In this document: piece after piece, positions 52,501 to 62,908 of the stretch
Layout: every line of letters starts with the position of its first letter
How positions within the stretch are numbered: the first letter of the stretch is position 1
Source of the DNA: Arenimonas fontis
GTDB lineage: Bacteria; Pseudomonadota; Gammaproteobacteria; Xanthomonadales; Xanthomonadaceae
Assembly (NCBI RefSeq): GCF_008386465.1
Contig: NZ_VUOD01000002.1
Coordinates: 1 to 64,000, forward strand
Length of the DNA: 64,000 bases
Reading direction: 5' to 3'
The notes under the pieces: model-generated
What the model saw: only the letters and a program-made list of their open reading frames with translations
Database searches by the model: none
Told to the model about the DNA's origin: nothing
Position numbers and translations under genes: made by a program

Positions 52501-54395
52501 CGCGTCGTGGTCGTGCCCGGCGCGTAGAACCGTAGCGGCAGTGCCGTCGTAGGGTCGTACTCGACTTCAGCAAGCACGACATCGGGCTCCGTGTCGGTTA
52601 CCGTCACCCGCGCCACCTGCCCCAGCACCCATGCGCCCAGATGGTGGAAGTATTCGGTGCGTTCCGTGCGGCTGGTACCGAGCGAACTGGCACGGATCAC
52701 CGACACCGGCCTGCCAAAAGCATCGTACTGAGTCACCAAATAAGAAAAGTCGGTGCCCTGTCGTCTGGTCACGCTGCTCTTCAGTGGCCTCAAGGCCTCG
52801 GCCGTAAAGCTGTCGCCGCGCGGCTGCGGGCTCTGGCCCAACATCGGCGGAAACGGCTGGCCGCTTCCGCTGATCTGATACTCGTCATCCCGGCTCTCCA
52901 GGATCCCCGTCGGCCCAGTTCCCCGCTCGACCCTCAGCAGCAGGCCCTCGTTGTCCCGGTAACGGTTGCCGAACGTGTACCGCACATAGGTTCCTTCCGG
53001 TCCCCTCACTTCGGTGAAGGAATGACCCTGAACCGGCGCGAAGCCAAATACCCCGCCATAATCGTAATTCCACTCGGCCGCAGCCAGGCCGGGACCGGTT
53101 ACCCGCTTGCGCAACAGCGCCAGCGCATAGAACTGCACCGGATACGCCGGCAGGTCGTCATTGGGGTCGTTATATGGCCCGGTCACGTTTTCGCAGACGT
53201 ACGGCACGTTCGAGCGGCCAAACCGCCGCGGCGCAACCGTGAACTCCGCAGTCGCACCAGACGGGTGGGTGATGCGACCAACCGCCTCGCCGCTAAGGAC
53301 GTCCGGCGGATTGAAACAGTCGCGCCACGGTTCCCCGGGCTCCTGGGTCACGTAGCGAATACCCGCGGACGACAACGCGGCAAAGTCGATCGTCCAGCGG
53401 CTGCCGTCCGGCAGACCTACCTGCGTCAGACTGCCCCCGGGCCCGTACTGGTATGACCAGCTTCGGCCGTGTGCCGTCACCGAGGCCACCCGCCCCTGGC
53501 CGTCATAACCCAACGTGATCCGGCGACCATCGCTGGCTTCCACCGCAGTCAGACGGACCGGCTGGTCGGCCGCATTGGCATAGCTGTACGTGACCCAGTT
53601 CCCGAACCGGTCCTCGACCCGGGTGGCGTACAGCGACACCCGGTCACGATAAAGGATGACATCGCCGCTTCTGGCCTCGACCTGGTTGACCTTCGCCCGT
53701 AACCCCTCTACCCCGTTGCTCGCCATCCAATCGAACCAGTACCGGGTGCCGTCGGCGGTAATCGCAAGGAACCCCTGGCCGCTGCCATTGCGCACGCTTG
53801 CCAGGCAGCCGAAATAAGTCCAGTCATTCGTCACCCAGTACCACGGGCCGCCAGCAGGCCGCTGCGACCCCGCCGCCGTCAGCAACAGTTCCTGACTGCC
53901 CCTGCCCGGCAGGTCCACCTGATGACCCTGCCAGTACTGCTCCGGCAGGAAGAAGTTGCTACCCAGGGTGACCGCCGGGGGCTGCGCTGCCGCGACACTG
54001 CCCACCGCACACCGGCTTGGGCTACCGCTGGCATTGACCCAGCCCGTCTGCCGGGCAAATACGCCATGTACGCGCGGCAGCTCGATATCCCAGTCGCCGA
54101 AGGCCAAGGCCTGGGTCCGATGCTCGCTTACGGCAAAACTGCGCCGGATCGCCACCGTCAGCGCGGCATTGCCCGGCAGCTCCACATCGGTCGCCGAAAA
54201 GCGCAGGCTGCCGTTGTACAGGCCAACATCATCACCGGCAAAGTCCGGACCCAGCGCGCCCACCACCTGCCGCGCTTTGACCAGCGCGCTGTGTTCCTCC
54301 CACTTGAACTTGGCTTGCGCCGCCACCGGTCCGGCGATCAAGGCAGCAAGCAACGCCAGCGCCGGCATCGCCACAAACAAACGACCATCCCGCAT
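49551..54395 (-). CDS. RHS/YD-repeat toxin with Sec signal and predicted PD-(D/E)XK nuclease tip
   Basis: The 1,614-residue protein begins with a signal peptide (AMPALALLAALIAGPVAAQA). A beta-rich section follows, then dozens of YD repeats, then the RHS core boundary (YYDPVIGRFLSVDPV and NRYNYAANNPYANRDPDGR, near residue 1470). The variable tip of about 145 residues starts with a hydrophobic IPVVGDA linker and ends with a candidate nuclease: D1551, E1561 and K1563 in an ADIVTT...VEVKSG arrangement, preceded by an acidic helix. The tip is AT-richer than the repeat part. A GAGGAA ribosome site precedes the ATG at 54395. It is probably exported and encased, releasing a DNA-cutting tip; no T6SS gene is nearby. 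Confidence 0.85.
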   Translation of the reverse strand: MRDGRLFVAMPALALLAALIAGPVAAQAKFKWEEHSALVKARQVVGALGPDFAGDDVGLYNGSLRFSATDVELPGNAALTVAIRRSFAVSEHRTQALAFGDWDIELPRVHGVFARQTGWVNASGSPSRCAVGSVAAAQPPAVTLGSNFFLPEQYWQGHQVDLPGRGSQELLLTAAGSQRPAGGPWYWVTNDWTYFGCLASVRNGSGQGFLAITADGTRYWFDWMASNGVEGLRAKVNQVEARSGDVILYRDRVSLYATRVEDRFGNWVTYSYANAADQPVRLTAVEASDGRRITLGYDGQGRVASVTAHGRSWSYQYGPGGSLTQVGLPDGSRWTIDFAALSSAGIRYVTQEPGEPWRDCFNPPDVLSGEAVGRITHPSGATAEFTVAPRRFGRSNVPYVCENVTGPYNDPNDDLPAYPVQFYALALLRKRVTGPGLAAAEWNYDYGGVFGFAPVQGHSFTEVRGPEGTYVRYTFGNRYRDNEGLLLRVERGTGPTGILESRDDEYQISGSGQPFPPMLGQSPQPRGDSFTAEALRPLKSSVTRRQGTDFSYLVTQYDAFGRPVSVIRASSLGTSRTERTEYFHHLGAWVLGQVARVTVTDTEPDVVLAEVEYDPTTALPLRFYAPGTTTTRGPLEQSLSYHADGTVWTVTDGRGQATTLTDWKRGIPQTIGQADGTVVKAGVNDQGWIVWREDERGSRTCYGYDGMGRVSGVTWPSGSQAGVCDASAWAPTGYAYVQVASSEYGLPAGHWRVVESRGSYRKATYYDGLWRPVIEREYDAADPGGTQRFRGWRHDAYGRVVFEGYPRASASGIASFGQGVGTAYDALGRVTRVSQDSELGPLVTTTAYLSGYKTRVTNPRGYSTLTEYLAWDQPSTAWPVKIVQAEGQPEQQSTQIARNAFGHPTRLTRSGMYDGSAQSVVRQYVYDAQQRLCKRIEPETGATLFAYDAAGNLAWSAEGTGLSTLSCDRGSVAAADKVLRRYDARNRLILVDYPDDTPDVSTTYHPDGAVHQVVSGQVTLTYGYNRLGRLTSERLQYGSLDWLTQYGYTALGHLATLTYRDGHQVNYAPNALGQPTQAGTYATGVTYHPNGAIKQFTYGNGLVHTLSQNIRGLPERSRDALGSTVILDDSYDYDHNGNVAAISDGLPGQPGNRDMRYDALDRLLGVTAGSAQGGNGSFAYDALDNLRRLAQGSRDYRLAYDAANRNHQVKDAAGAGVFSQSYDARGRLVQRQWVGGPTDTFSFDLAHRLTASTVGGLSSTYVYDGLGRRVREVQGASTYFQYGQDGRLLYTNDLKTQFRHNHIYLGGTLVATRTVSFDGAVRYVRYQHTDALGSPVAETDEAGQGVGRERLTAWGEPADGTWRNGPGFTGHRMDAATRLVYMQQRYYDPVIGRFLSVDPVAADMTTGWNSNRYNYAANNPYANRDPDGRACDSLSGSGCGMSASGQSTSDPAAARAAAGLVVDFIPVVGDAKAVFEAIQDPSAVNIAAAGVGLVPVFGDAAGKAIKAGSNIAENAAKGARAEDAVATSLGDSVAGRRVTLEASTGQRSVADIVTTDRGVVEVKSGGGRLSPGQRAVQADIDAGRPVTPRGQNAANAGLEPGKPTQMKCYDVKRC

Positions 54396-54483
54396 GGGCT
54401 TCCTCCCCGCACCCGACCGCGCACCCCAAGCACGCACGCACTCGAAGGTTACGAGGGACGAACCGCCGACAGGACAGGAAAAA
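54396..54483 (-). promoter_or_regulatory. Leader and putative promoter of the RHS gene
   Basis: The region between the CRP-like site and the ATG has a TAACCT (minus strand, 54446-54451) that could be a -10 box, about 46 bases from the palindrome centre. No clear -35 box is present, as expected if an activator is needed. Exact start is not determined. Confidence 0.35.
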
Positions 54484-54499
54484 TGTGACGGACATCACA
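54484..54499. promoter_or_regulatory. Perfect CRP/Clp-type palindrome upstream of the RHS gene
   Basis: TGTGA, six bases, TCACA: an exact match to the CRP consensus half-sites (54484-54488 and 54495-54499). It lies 89 bases before the RHS start codon and is not inside another gene. Xanthomonadales carry the CRP homologue Clp, which binds similar sites and reacts to c-di-GMP. Confidence 0.6.
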
Positions 54500-54685
54500 A
54501 ATCAGACCTTCGGCAGGTATCGCCCACCCCTACCCCGCCCGCCGCCAACCGGCCCGCACCGCCGGCGACAGCCACCCGGGGCTCCACCATCTGGTCATGC
54601 GCCCGACCAGCCCCGGTCTGATGCGGCGGGATCACGGCGCCTCGTCGCTCGACAATCCTCGACGATCCGCGGGTGCTACGGTCGC
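54500..54685. other. Spacer between RHS control region and recO, nothing recognised
   Basis: This GC-rich stretch holds no convincing coding frame, hairpin terminator or repeat. It separates the accessory RHS region from the recO end of the housekeeping block, which is read on the same strand and ends at 54686. Confidence 0.45.
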
Positions 54686-55399
54686 CTACTCCCGCCCCAG
54701 CCTGGCCAGGTCCGAGAGCAGGCCCCAGGACTTCAGCGGCGTCGGTCCCAGATGGGCCAGCAGCACCGAACGCAGCGCGACCCGCAATTCCGCCAGCTGG
54801 GCCGGTGGCGGCTGCCGGTCTTCGGCCAGGGCCAGCAAGGCGGCGCCGCTGGGCGAATCGGGCTGGTGGCGCGTGTCGCGGACCGGGCCACGTTCCGGAT
54901 CGAGGCGGTAGCGGGCGGCCGGGTCAAGGCGCTGGCCGGCCTCGTCCTGATCCCAGGGCAGGCCATAGCCGAGTTCGTCCAGCAGGTCGCGTTCGAAGCG
55001 ACGCAAGGTCCACGCCAATGAGCCCTCACCGCCCATCTCGGCGCGCAGGCAGCCGTAACGTTCGAACAACCCCGGTGCCGGGTCCTGGCGCGGCAGCAGG
55101 CGCAGCACCAGCTCGTTGACATAGAAGGCGGCCATCAGCGCTTCGCCCTGCAGCACCGGCGCAGCATCCACCGCCTCCGCCTGCAGCAGCCGGCCCAGCT
55201 CGCCTTGCGGCAGGTAGTCCACGCGAAGGTGCTGCAGCGGCTGCAGGGCGGCGCGCAGCGGATGCCGCTTCGGGCCCTGCACGCCGCGGGCGACTACGCC
55301 GACGCGACCGTGGTCGCGGGTCAGCAGCTCGACGATCAGGCTGGTTTCCCGCCAGGGCCGCGCGTGCAGGACGAAAGCGGGCTGGGCCAGCACCCGCAT
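54686..55399 (-). CDS. recO: DNA repair protein RecO
   Basis: The 237-residue protein has an N-terminal OB fold (AFVLHARPWRETSLIVELLTRDHGRVGVVARGV) and a helical C-terminal domain (AFYVNELVLRLLPRQDPAPGLF). RecO helps load RecA on SSB-coated DNA in the RecFOR pathway. It starts 4 bases after era, and the rnc-era-recO order is common in proteobacteria. It is the last gene of the block. Confidence 0.95.
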   Translation of the reverse strand: MRVLAQPAFVLHARPWRETSLIVELLTRDHGRVGVVARGVQGPKRHPLRAALQPLQHLRVDYLPQGELGRLLQAEAVDAAPVLQGEALMAAFYVNELVLRLLPRQDPAPGLFERYGCLRAEMGGEGSLAWTLRRFERDLLDELGYGLPWDQDEAGQRLDPAARYRLDPERGPVRDTRHQPDSPSGAALLALAEDRQPPPAQLAELRVALRSVLLAHLGPTPLKSWGLLSDLARLGRE

Positions 55400-55403
55400 G
55401 GCA

Positions 55404-56306
55404 TCAGTCCGAATAGCCGAACCGGCGCAGCGCCGCCTCGTCGTCCGACCAGCCCTCGCGCACGCGGCACCAGGTCTCCAGGAAGACCTTGCGCCCGAAC
55501 AGCGCCTGCATGGACTGGCGGGCGGCGGTGGCGATCGCCTTCATGCGCTCGCCACCCTTGCCTATGACGATGGGCTTCTGGCCCTCGCGCTCGACCCAGA
55601 TCACGGCAGCGATGCGCAGCAGATCGCCGTCCTCCTCGAAGCGTTCGATCTCGACCGTGGTGGAATACGGCAGCTCCTCGCCCAGGCGCAGCATCAGCTG
55701 TTCGCGCACCAGCTCGCCGGCGAGAAAACGCTGGCTGCGGTCGGTGATTTCGTCCTCGCCGTACAGCGGTCCGGATACCGGCATCAAGCACACCAGATCC
55801 TTGACCAGCGCCTCCAGACCCTTGGCCTTGAGCGCGGAGATCGGGTGCACGGAGGCGAACTCGCGCTCGCGGGTGATCTGGGCGATGAAGGGCAGCAGCT
55901 GCGCCTTCTCGGCCAGCTTGTCCACCTTGTTGATCACCAGCACCACCGGCACGCCCGCCTGGCGCAGGGCCGAATAGGCCAGCCCATCCTCGTCGGTCCA
56001 ACGACCGGCCTCGACCACAAGGGCGGCGGCGTCCACGCCCTCGACGGCGCCGCGGGCGGCGCGGTTCATCATCCGGTTCATGGCCCGCTTTTGCTCACGG
56101 TGGATGCCCGGGGTATCCACCAGCAACAGCTGCCCCTCGGGGAAGGTGGCGATGCCCAGCAGGCGGTGCCGGGTGGTCTGCGGCTTGGGCGAAACGATAC
56201 TGACCTTGGCGCCGACCAAGGCGTTGACCAGGGTGGACTTTCCCACGTTCGGACGGCCGAGCACGGCGACGGTGCCGGTGCGGTAAGGCGTGGCGGACTC
56301 GCTCAC
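55404..56306 (-). CDS. era: GTPase Era
   Basis: The 300-residue protein has the G domain ([10 protein letters not shown], the T in KPQTTRH, DTPG, NKVD) and the C-terminal KH domain ([11 protein letters not shown]). Era binds the 3' end of 16S rRNA during small-subunit assembly. The GTG start overlaps the rnc stop (GTGA), so it is co-translated with rnc. Confidence 0.97.
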   Translation of the reverse strand: MSESATPYRTGTVAVLGRPNVGKSTLVNALVGAKVSIVSPKPQTTRHRLLGIATFPEGQLLLVDTPGIHREQKRAMNRMMNRAARGAVEGVDAAALVVEAGRWTDEDGLAYSALRQAGVPVVLVINKVDKLAEKAQLLPFIAQITREREFASVHPISALKAKGLEALVKDLVCLMPVSGPLYGEDEITDRSQRFLAGELVREQLMLRLGEELPYSTTVEIERFEEDGDLLRIAAVIWVEREGQKPIVIGKGGERMKAIATAARQSMQALFGRKVFLETWCRVREGWSDDEAALRRFGYSD

Positions 56307-56959
56307 CGGGCCTCCAGTCTCGCCAGGATCCGCTCCGCGGCGGCCTGCTCGGCGGCGCGCAGCGAGCTGCCTTCCGCCTGCTCTTCCAGGCTGGGTTCGC
56401 TGGTACGGCAGCTGACCAGGAAGATCCGGGCATGGTCGTCGCCGCGGGTCTCCAGCAGGATGTATTCGGGCCGCGGCAACTGCCGACCCTGCAGCCACTC
56501 CTGCAAACGGGTCTTGGGATCCTTCTCGACCTTGCCGGCTGGCAGCCGCTCCAACTCGACATCGAACCAGGGAAGCACCGTCGCCCGGCAGGCCTCGAAC
56601 CCGGCATCCAGGTAGATGGCGGCGATTACCGCCTCGAGGGCGTCGGCCAGAATGGAATCGCGGCGTTCGCCGCCGCTCTTCATCTCGCCGGGCCCGAGCT
56701 CGAGCCGGGGGCCGAGCTCCAGCCGCCTGGCCAGCTCGGCCAGGGCGGATTCGCGCACCAGGGCGGCGCGGGCCCGGGTCAGGGCGCCTTCGTCGGCCTT
56801 GGGCCAGCGGGCATAAAGCGCCTCGGCGACCACCAGGTTGAGCATGGCGTCGCCGAGGAATTCCAGGCGTTCATTGTGCGGCGCCCCGGCGCTGCGGTGC
56901 CGGAGGGCCTGCTGCAGCAGTTCGGGGTTCCGGAACGGGTGGCCGATCCTGTCGATCAC
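56303..56959 (-). CDS. rnc: Ribonuclease III
   Basis: The 218-residue protein has the RNase III domain with the signature [16 protein letters not shown] and the acidic [13 protein letters not shown], and a C-terminal double-stranded-RNA binding domain ([26 protein letters not shown]). It processes rRNA and structured mRNAs. GTG start overlaps the DUF4845 stop; stop overlaps era. Confidence 0.97.
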   Translation of the reverse strand: MIDRIGHPFRNPELLQQALRHRSAGAPHNERLEFLGDAMLNLVVAEALYARWPKADEGALTRARAALVRESALAELARRLELGPRLELGPGEMKSGGERRDSILADALEAVIAAIYLDAGFEACRATVLPWFDVELERLPAGKVEKDPKTRLQEWLQGRQLPRPEYILLETRGDDHARIFLVSCRTSEPSLEEQAEGSSLRAAEQAAAERILARLEAR

Positions 56960-57333
56960 TCCGCGGGGGTGCCGGAAAGGTCTACGGTGTAGTCGAACTT
57001 GCCGACCGCGTCGAGGTTGCCGATCAGTGGGGTACGGACCTCATAGGCGATGTTCAGCTGGGCCGTGCGGCCGGTGCGGATTACCTTGATGTTTTCCTTC
57101 TTCACCGATTCCACGTAGGCGATGTTGAAGCGGCGGAACAGGTCGGTCTGGATCTGGGCCGGGGTCAGGCTGGCCGAGTTCGGCTGGGCGGCAAAGTCCT
57201 TCATCACGCCCTTGAGGTTGTAGTACTCGCTGTACATCGGAAACAGCTTCATCCCGATCAGGGCGAAGAAGCCCACCAGGACCAGGACCATCAGGAAACT
57301 CATCAGGGTGATGCCGTGCTGCTCGCGCTTCAT
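56956..57333 (-). CDS. DUF4845 membrane protein
   Basis: The 125-residue protein has an N-terminal pilin-like stretch ([31 protein letters not shown]) with one membrane helix, then a soluble domain. The short basic start and GIT-type motif resemble type IV pilin-like anchors. DUF4845 proteins are regularly found between lepB and rnc in this group, but the function is unknown. It follows lepB by 30 bases and overlaps rnc. Confidence 0.9.
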   Translation of the reverse strand: MKREQHGITLMSFLMVLVLVGFFALIGMKLFPMYSEYYNLKGVMKDFAAQPNSASLTPAQIQTDLFRRFNIAYVESVKKENIKVIRTGRTAQLNIAYEVRTPLIGNLDAVGKFDYTVDLSGTPAE

Positions 57334-57363
57334 GTCCGTTTCCCCTTTCCCCAGGCTTTCCGC

Positions 57364-58185
57364 TCAGCGGATGGTATCGCCAATCCGGGTGTAGTCAAAC
57401 GCGCCTGTGCAGAACCAGCCCTCGCAGTTGAGCCAGATCACGAAGGCCTTGCCGACCAGGGCCGATTCCGGCACCTGGCCCCAGTAGCGGCTGTCCAGGC
57501 TGTGGTCCCGGTTGTCGCCCATGACGAAATAGTGACCCGGTTCCACCACCCAGCTGCCCTCCCCCCGGGGGTCGCCGAAACGGGCCGCCTCCAGGCTGGC
57601 ATGGCTGCGGCCGCCCGGCAGTTCGACCTGATACAACGTGGCGCCGGTCATCTCCCGGCCGCGGCCGCTGCCCACGTACACGCCGGCCGCCGTCTTGGCC
57701 ACGGGCCGATCGTTGATGAACAGGGTCTGGTCGCGGAAGGCGACCCGGTCGCCGGGCAGTCCCACCACCCGCTTGATGTAATCCATGCCGGCGTTCTCGT
57801 CGTCCGGTCCCATGCCGGGGTAGCGGAACACCACCACGTCCCCGCGCTCCGGCTCGCCCAGCGCTAGCACCTTGCTGTTGAGCACCGGCAGGCGCAGGCC
57901 GTAGGCGAACTTGTTGACCAGGATGAAGTCACCCACCAGCAGGGTCGGCATCATCGAAGACGAGGGAATCCGGAACGGCTCGGCGACGAAACTGCGCAAC
58001 AGCAGCACGGCGAAGATCACCGGAAACAGCGAGCGCGAGTATTCGACGACGGTCGGCTCGGCCACCTCTTCGCCCTCGTCCCGCATGAGCCGGCGTTGCC
58101 TGGCGAAGAACAGGTGGTCCAGCAGCCAGATCAGGCCGGTGACGGCGGCCAGCACGGTCAGGATCAGGGCGAGGTCGATCTTCAC
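57364..58185 (-). CDS. lepB: Signal peptidase I
   Basis: The 273-residue protein has two N-terminal membrane helices (about 5-24 and 52-70) and the catalytic Ser in IPSSSMMPTL and Lys in YIKRVVGLPGD, then the GDNRDHSLDSRYWG box. It removes Sec signal peptides at the outer face of the inner membrane. It lies 28 bases after lepA, the usual order. Confidence 0.97.
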   Translation of the reverse strand: MKIDLALILTVLAAVTGLIWLLDHLFFARQRRLMRDEGEEVAEPTVVEYSRSLFPVIFAVLLLRSFVAEPFRIPSSSMMPTLLVGDFILVNKFAYGLRLPVLNSKVLALGEPERGDVVVFRYPGMGPDDENAGMDYIKRVVGLPGDRVAFRDQTLFINDRPVAKTAAGVYVGSGRGREMTGATLYQVELPGGRSHASLEAARFGDPRGEGSWVVEPGHYFVMGDNRDHSLDSRYWGQVPESALVGKAFVIWLNCEGWFCTGAFDYTRIGDTIR

Positions 58186-58213
58186 GCTTGGCTATCTCCC
58201 GCGGCGGCGCCGC

Positions 58214-60007
<1,794 letters not shown>

Positions 60008-60053
60008 GCTGGGCCGGGCGCCGGACGGGGGCGAAAACACGGCATTATCGCAC

Positions 60054-60095
60054 GGGCCCGGGGGTTCCCGGGACGGGTCGTCCCGCCCCGGGCCC
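60054..60095. terminator. GC-rich hairpin between mucD and lepA
   Basis: A 10-bp stem (60054-60063 with 60086-60095) encloses a second stem (60070-60074 with 60080-60084). There is no T run, so a Rho-independent role is not proven; it could reduce read-through from the mucD end (stop at 60106) or stabilise its mRNA. It lies between mucD and the -10 box of lepA. Confidence 0.5.
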
Positions 60096-60105
60096 CTGCC
60101 CGCGC

Positions 60106-61530
60106 TCAGCGCAGTATGAAGCTGACGAAGCCGGTGCTGCGGGCGTTGCGGACCAGCAGGCGCACCTCGTCGCCGGGCTTGTAGGCCTCGGCAGCCCGTC
60201 GGAATTCGGCCACCGAGCCGACCTGCTCGCGTCCCACCTGCAGGATGACATCGCCGGGATTCAGGCCGGCCTGGCGCGCCGCCAGCCCGGTCACCCGGGC
60301 GATGCGCACGCCCTCGCCAGCGCCCAGGCCCAGCTCGGCGCGACGGGCGGCGCTCAGCTCCTCGACCGCCAGACCCAGCAGGTCGGGTGCCGGCGCCTGG
60401 GCCGGACCGGTGGCAGCCGTCAGCGCCTCGGTCGCCTGCAGGGCCTCGAGCACCACCACGACATCGCGCCGCTTGCCCTCGCGCAGCACCTCCAGGCTGG
60501 CCCGGCTGCCCGGCGCCATGGCGCCCACCAGGGGCGGCAACTGGGCCGATCGGGCAATCTGCTGGCCGTTGAAGGCCAGGATCACGTCGCCGGGGCGAAT
60601 GCCGGCCCTGGCGGCGGCACTGTCGTTTTCCACCGATACCACGAAGGCGCCGACCGGACGGTCCAGGCCCAGCTCGCCGGCCATGTCCCGATCCACGTCC
60701 TGGATGCGTACGCCGAGCTGGCCGCGTACCACCTTGCCGGTCTCGCGCAGCTGCCGCACCGCGTTCATCGCCACCTCGATCGGGATGGCGAAGCTGACCC
60801 CCATGTACCCGCCGGAGTTGGAGAAGATCTGCGAGTTGATTCCCACCACTTCACCACGGGTGTTCAGCAACGGACCGCCGGAATTGCCGCGGTTGATCGC
60901 CACGTCGGTCTGGATGAAGGGCACGTACTGCTGGCTCGGGTCGAGCGAACGGCGGCCGACGCCGCTGACGATGCCGGCGGTGACCGAATGGTCGAAGCCG
61001 AAAGGCGAACCGATCGCCAGCACCCACTGGCCCGGCTTGAGGTTGCGCGAATCGCCCATCGCCAGGGTCGGCAGGCCCTTGGCCTCGACCTTCAGCAGGG
61101 CCACGTCCGAAAGCGGATCGCTGCCGACCAGTTCGGCCTTGAGCTCGCGCCGGTCGGCCATGCGCACCAGGATTTCGTCGGCGCCGTCTATGACGTGATG
61201 GTTGGTCAGCACGTAGCCGTCGGCCGAGATGATGAAGCCGGTGCCCTGGGACACGCCGCGCGGGCCGCGCTCCGGCGGCACCGGGATACCCGGCTGGCCG
61301 AAGAAGCGGCGGAAGAATTCCGGCATCTCCTCCAGCTCCGGCGCCCGGGCCGAACGCTCGCCGCGCTCGCCGAGGGTGGCTTCGATGTTGACCACGGCCG
61401 GCCCGGCCCGCTCCACCAGGCGGGTGAAGTCGGGCAGGTTCACCAGCGGCGCGGCCGACTCGGCCTGGCCGAATGCCGGCGAAGCCAGCAGGGCCAGCAG
61501 CAGCATCAGGCTGGGGGGAAGCAATTTCAT
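60106..61530 (-). CDS. mucD: Periplasmic serine protease MucD/DegP
   Basis: The 474-residue protein has a signal peptide ([15 protein letters not shown]), a trypsin-like domain with His (LTNHHVID), Asp ([10 protein letters not shown]) and Ser ([10 protein letters not shown]), and two PDZ domains. It degrades or refolds envelope proteins and in Pseudomonas limits the sigma-E response. Among two in-frame starts I prefer ATG 61530: AGGAG then lies 11 bases away, while the earlier GTG directly follows it. It closes the rpoE operon. Confidence 0.96.
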   Translation of the reverse strand: MKLLPPSLMLLLALLASPAFGQAESAAPLVNLPDFTRLVERAGPAVVNIEATLGERGERSARAPELEEMPEFFRRFFGQPGIPVPPERGPRGVSQGTGFIISADGYVLTNHHVIDGADEILVRMADRRELKAELVGSDPLSDVALLKVEAKGLPTLAMGDSRNLKPGQWVLAIGSPFGFDHSVTAGIVSGVGRRSLDPSQQYVPFIQTDVAINRGNSGGPLLNTRGEVVGINSQIFSNSGGYMGVSFAIPIEVAMNAVRQLRETGKVVRGQLGVRIQDVDRDMAGELGLDRPVGAFVVSVENDSAAARAGIRPGDVILAFNGQQIARSAQLPPLVGAMAPGSRASLEVLREGKRRDVVVVLEALQATEALTAATGPAQAPAPDLLGLAVEELSAARRAELGLGAGEGVRIARVTGLAARQAGLNPGDVILQVGREQVGSVAEFRRAAEAYKPGDEVRLLVRNARSTGFVSFILR

Positions 61531-61545
61531 GGGATGGCTCACTCC

Positions 61546-61989
61546 TTAGCGATTCGATTCCTGTGAACCGGATGCCGATGCGGCCACCGGCCGCAGGACG
61601 GGATCCGGCAGACGCCGTTTGGTGGCGCGCACGGCAAGAAAAGTTCCCGCCGACAGGCCGACCGCGGTAGCGATGTCCGGCGGGGCCTGCAGCCACCAAG
61701 CCAGGCCACGCCCGAGCATCGCGCCGGCCACCAGGCCCAGCAGCGCCAGACCGTAGCCGCGCCAGGCCAGGCGACGCAGGCCGGCATCATCCAGCGAAAG
61801 CACCACCTCCTGGCCGGGCGCCGCCGCGAACTGCGCCGGCGCCGGCACCTCCAGCTCGCCTCCGGCGTCGGCGGCAAACAGGTGACAGCGCCCGCCGCAG
61901 CCGCCGCAACCGCTGCAGGCCTCGCCGAGCAGGCGCAGTCGCAACCGGCCACCTTCGTTCGCCAGCAATCTGGCCCGTCGCTCAGCCAT
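61546..61989 (-). CDS. rseC: RseC/MucC-family sigma-E regulator
   Basis: The 147-residue protein has an N-terminal cytoplasmic part with the Cys-rich motif CSGCGGCGGRC near residue 24-34, followed by two membrane helices (about 70-95 and 100-120). RseC/MucC proteins have a redox or regulator role at the membrane; the precise job is not settled. The ATG overlaps the end of mucB by 8 bases, and the stop is 15 bases before the mucD start. Confidence 0.93.
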   Translation of the reverse strand: MAERRARLLANEGGRLRLRLLGEACSGCGGCGGRCHLFAADAGGELEVPAPAQFAAAPGQEVVLSLDDAGLRRLAWRGYGLALLGLVAGAMLGRGLAWWLQAPPDIATAVGLSAGTFLAVRATKRRLPDPVLRPVAASASGSQESNR

Positions 61990-62908
61990 CGTCGCGGGCA
62001 CGCAGGTTGCGGGCGAAACGGTCCACCGTCTCCGCCGGCACTTTGCCGATGGCCAGCACCTGCCAGCCATCGCTCCAGAAAGCGCGGGAATGCACGGCGC
62101 CGCGTCGCCGGGCGTCGCTGCCGTGCAGCCCGGCCGGCACCGGCTCGACGTACACCGACACGCTGGCCAGACCGTCGCTGTAGAGCAGATGCGCGCCGCC
62201 GCCGTGTGCCCGGGCGGCACGGAGGGCAAAACCGGGCGGCGGCGACCGGACCCGCCAGGCGAGGGCGTTCTCCGCCGGCGATGTCGGCTGCCGCGCCGGC
62301 GCCGGCACCGGGGTCGCCGGCGCGCTGGCGGTCAGCTCCCGATCGTCCGGGCGCACGCCGAGCTCCAGTTCGGTAAAGGCCACCCGCTCGACGGCCCTGC
62401 CCTCGGCATCCAGCAGATCCACCCGCAGGGGCAGCCCGCTGTCCTGCTCCAGCCACAGCCGGTAGCCGTAGCGCCAGCGGTCGGTCGCGCGCACGTCGAC
62501 GATCCGGGCGGCATGGCCGGCCACGCGACCCTGACCCCCGAGGGAAATATCGTATCCCCTGGGCAGTTCGCCCTCGCCCAGCGCGATCGCGGCCCGCAGG
62601 TGGCCATTGCCGTCCAGCGCGTAGGCAGCATCACCCCCGCCGGTACCGACGCAGACTACCCGGTCGCCGTCGCGCACCAGCTCCCGCGGCGGTCCGCTCA
62701 GCGCCACCAGCCGCTCGCGTTCGCGGCCGTCGTCGTTGCGATGGAACACACGCAGGGTTTCCATGCGGCCCTCGGCCACCACCACCAGGGTTCCGCGATA
62801 GTCCAGGCCGCGCAGGGCCGGCCCGATCCTGGCCAGCCACGCCCCGGCCGCCAGCGCCTGCAGGGGCAGCGCCAGCAGCGCAGCCAGCAGGAAAAGCCTG
62901 CGCCTCAC
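61982..62908 (-). CDS. mucB: Periplasmic sigma-E sensor MucB/RseB
   Basis: The 308-residue protein has a signal peptide (LFLLAALLALPLQALA) and the two-domain MucB/RseB fold: an N-terminal lipoprotein-like domain (DYRGTLVVVAEGRMETLRVFHR, ERLVALSGPPREL) and a smaller C-terminal domain. RseB binds the periplasmic part of RseA and shields it from DegS. The GTG start overlaps the rseA stop (GTGA). Confidence 0.94.
   Translation of the reverse strand: MRRRLFLLAALLALPLQALAAGAWLARIGPALRGLDYRGTLVVVAEGRMETLRVFHRNDDGRERERLVALSGPPRELVRDGDRVVCVGTGGGDAAYALDGNGHLRAAIALGEGELPRGYDISLGGQGRVAGHAARIVDVRATDRWRYGYRLWLEQDSGLPLRVDLLDAEGRAVERVAFTELELGVRPDDRELTASAPATPVPAPARQPTSPAENALAWRVRSPPPGFALRAARAHGGGAHLLYSDGLASVSVYVEPVPAGLHGSDARRRGAVHSRAFWSDGWQVLAIGKVPAETVDRFARNLRARDDG

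Noticed and set aside
50283-52535. A 750-codon plus-strand open frame opposite the RHS gene
   Set aside because: It is the antisense of regular YD-repeat codons in a GC-rich gene and its product has no recognisable family.
49551-54395. A T6SS RHS effector
   Set aside because: There is a signal peptide, no PAAR domain and no T6SS gene nearby.
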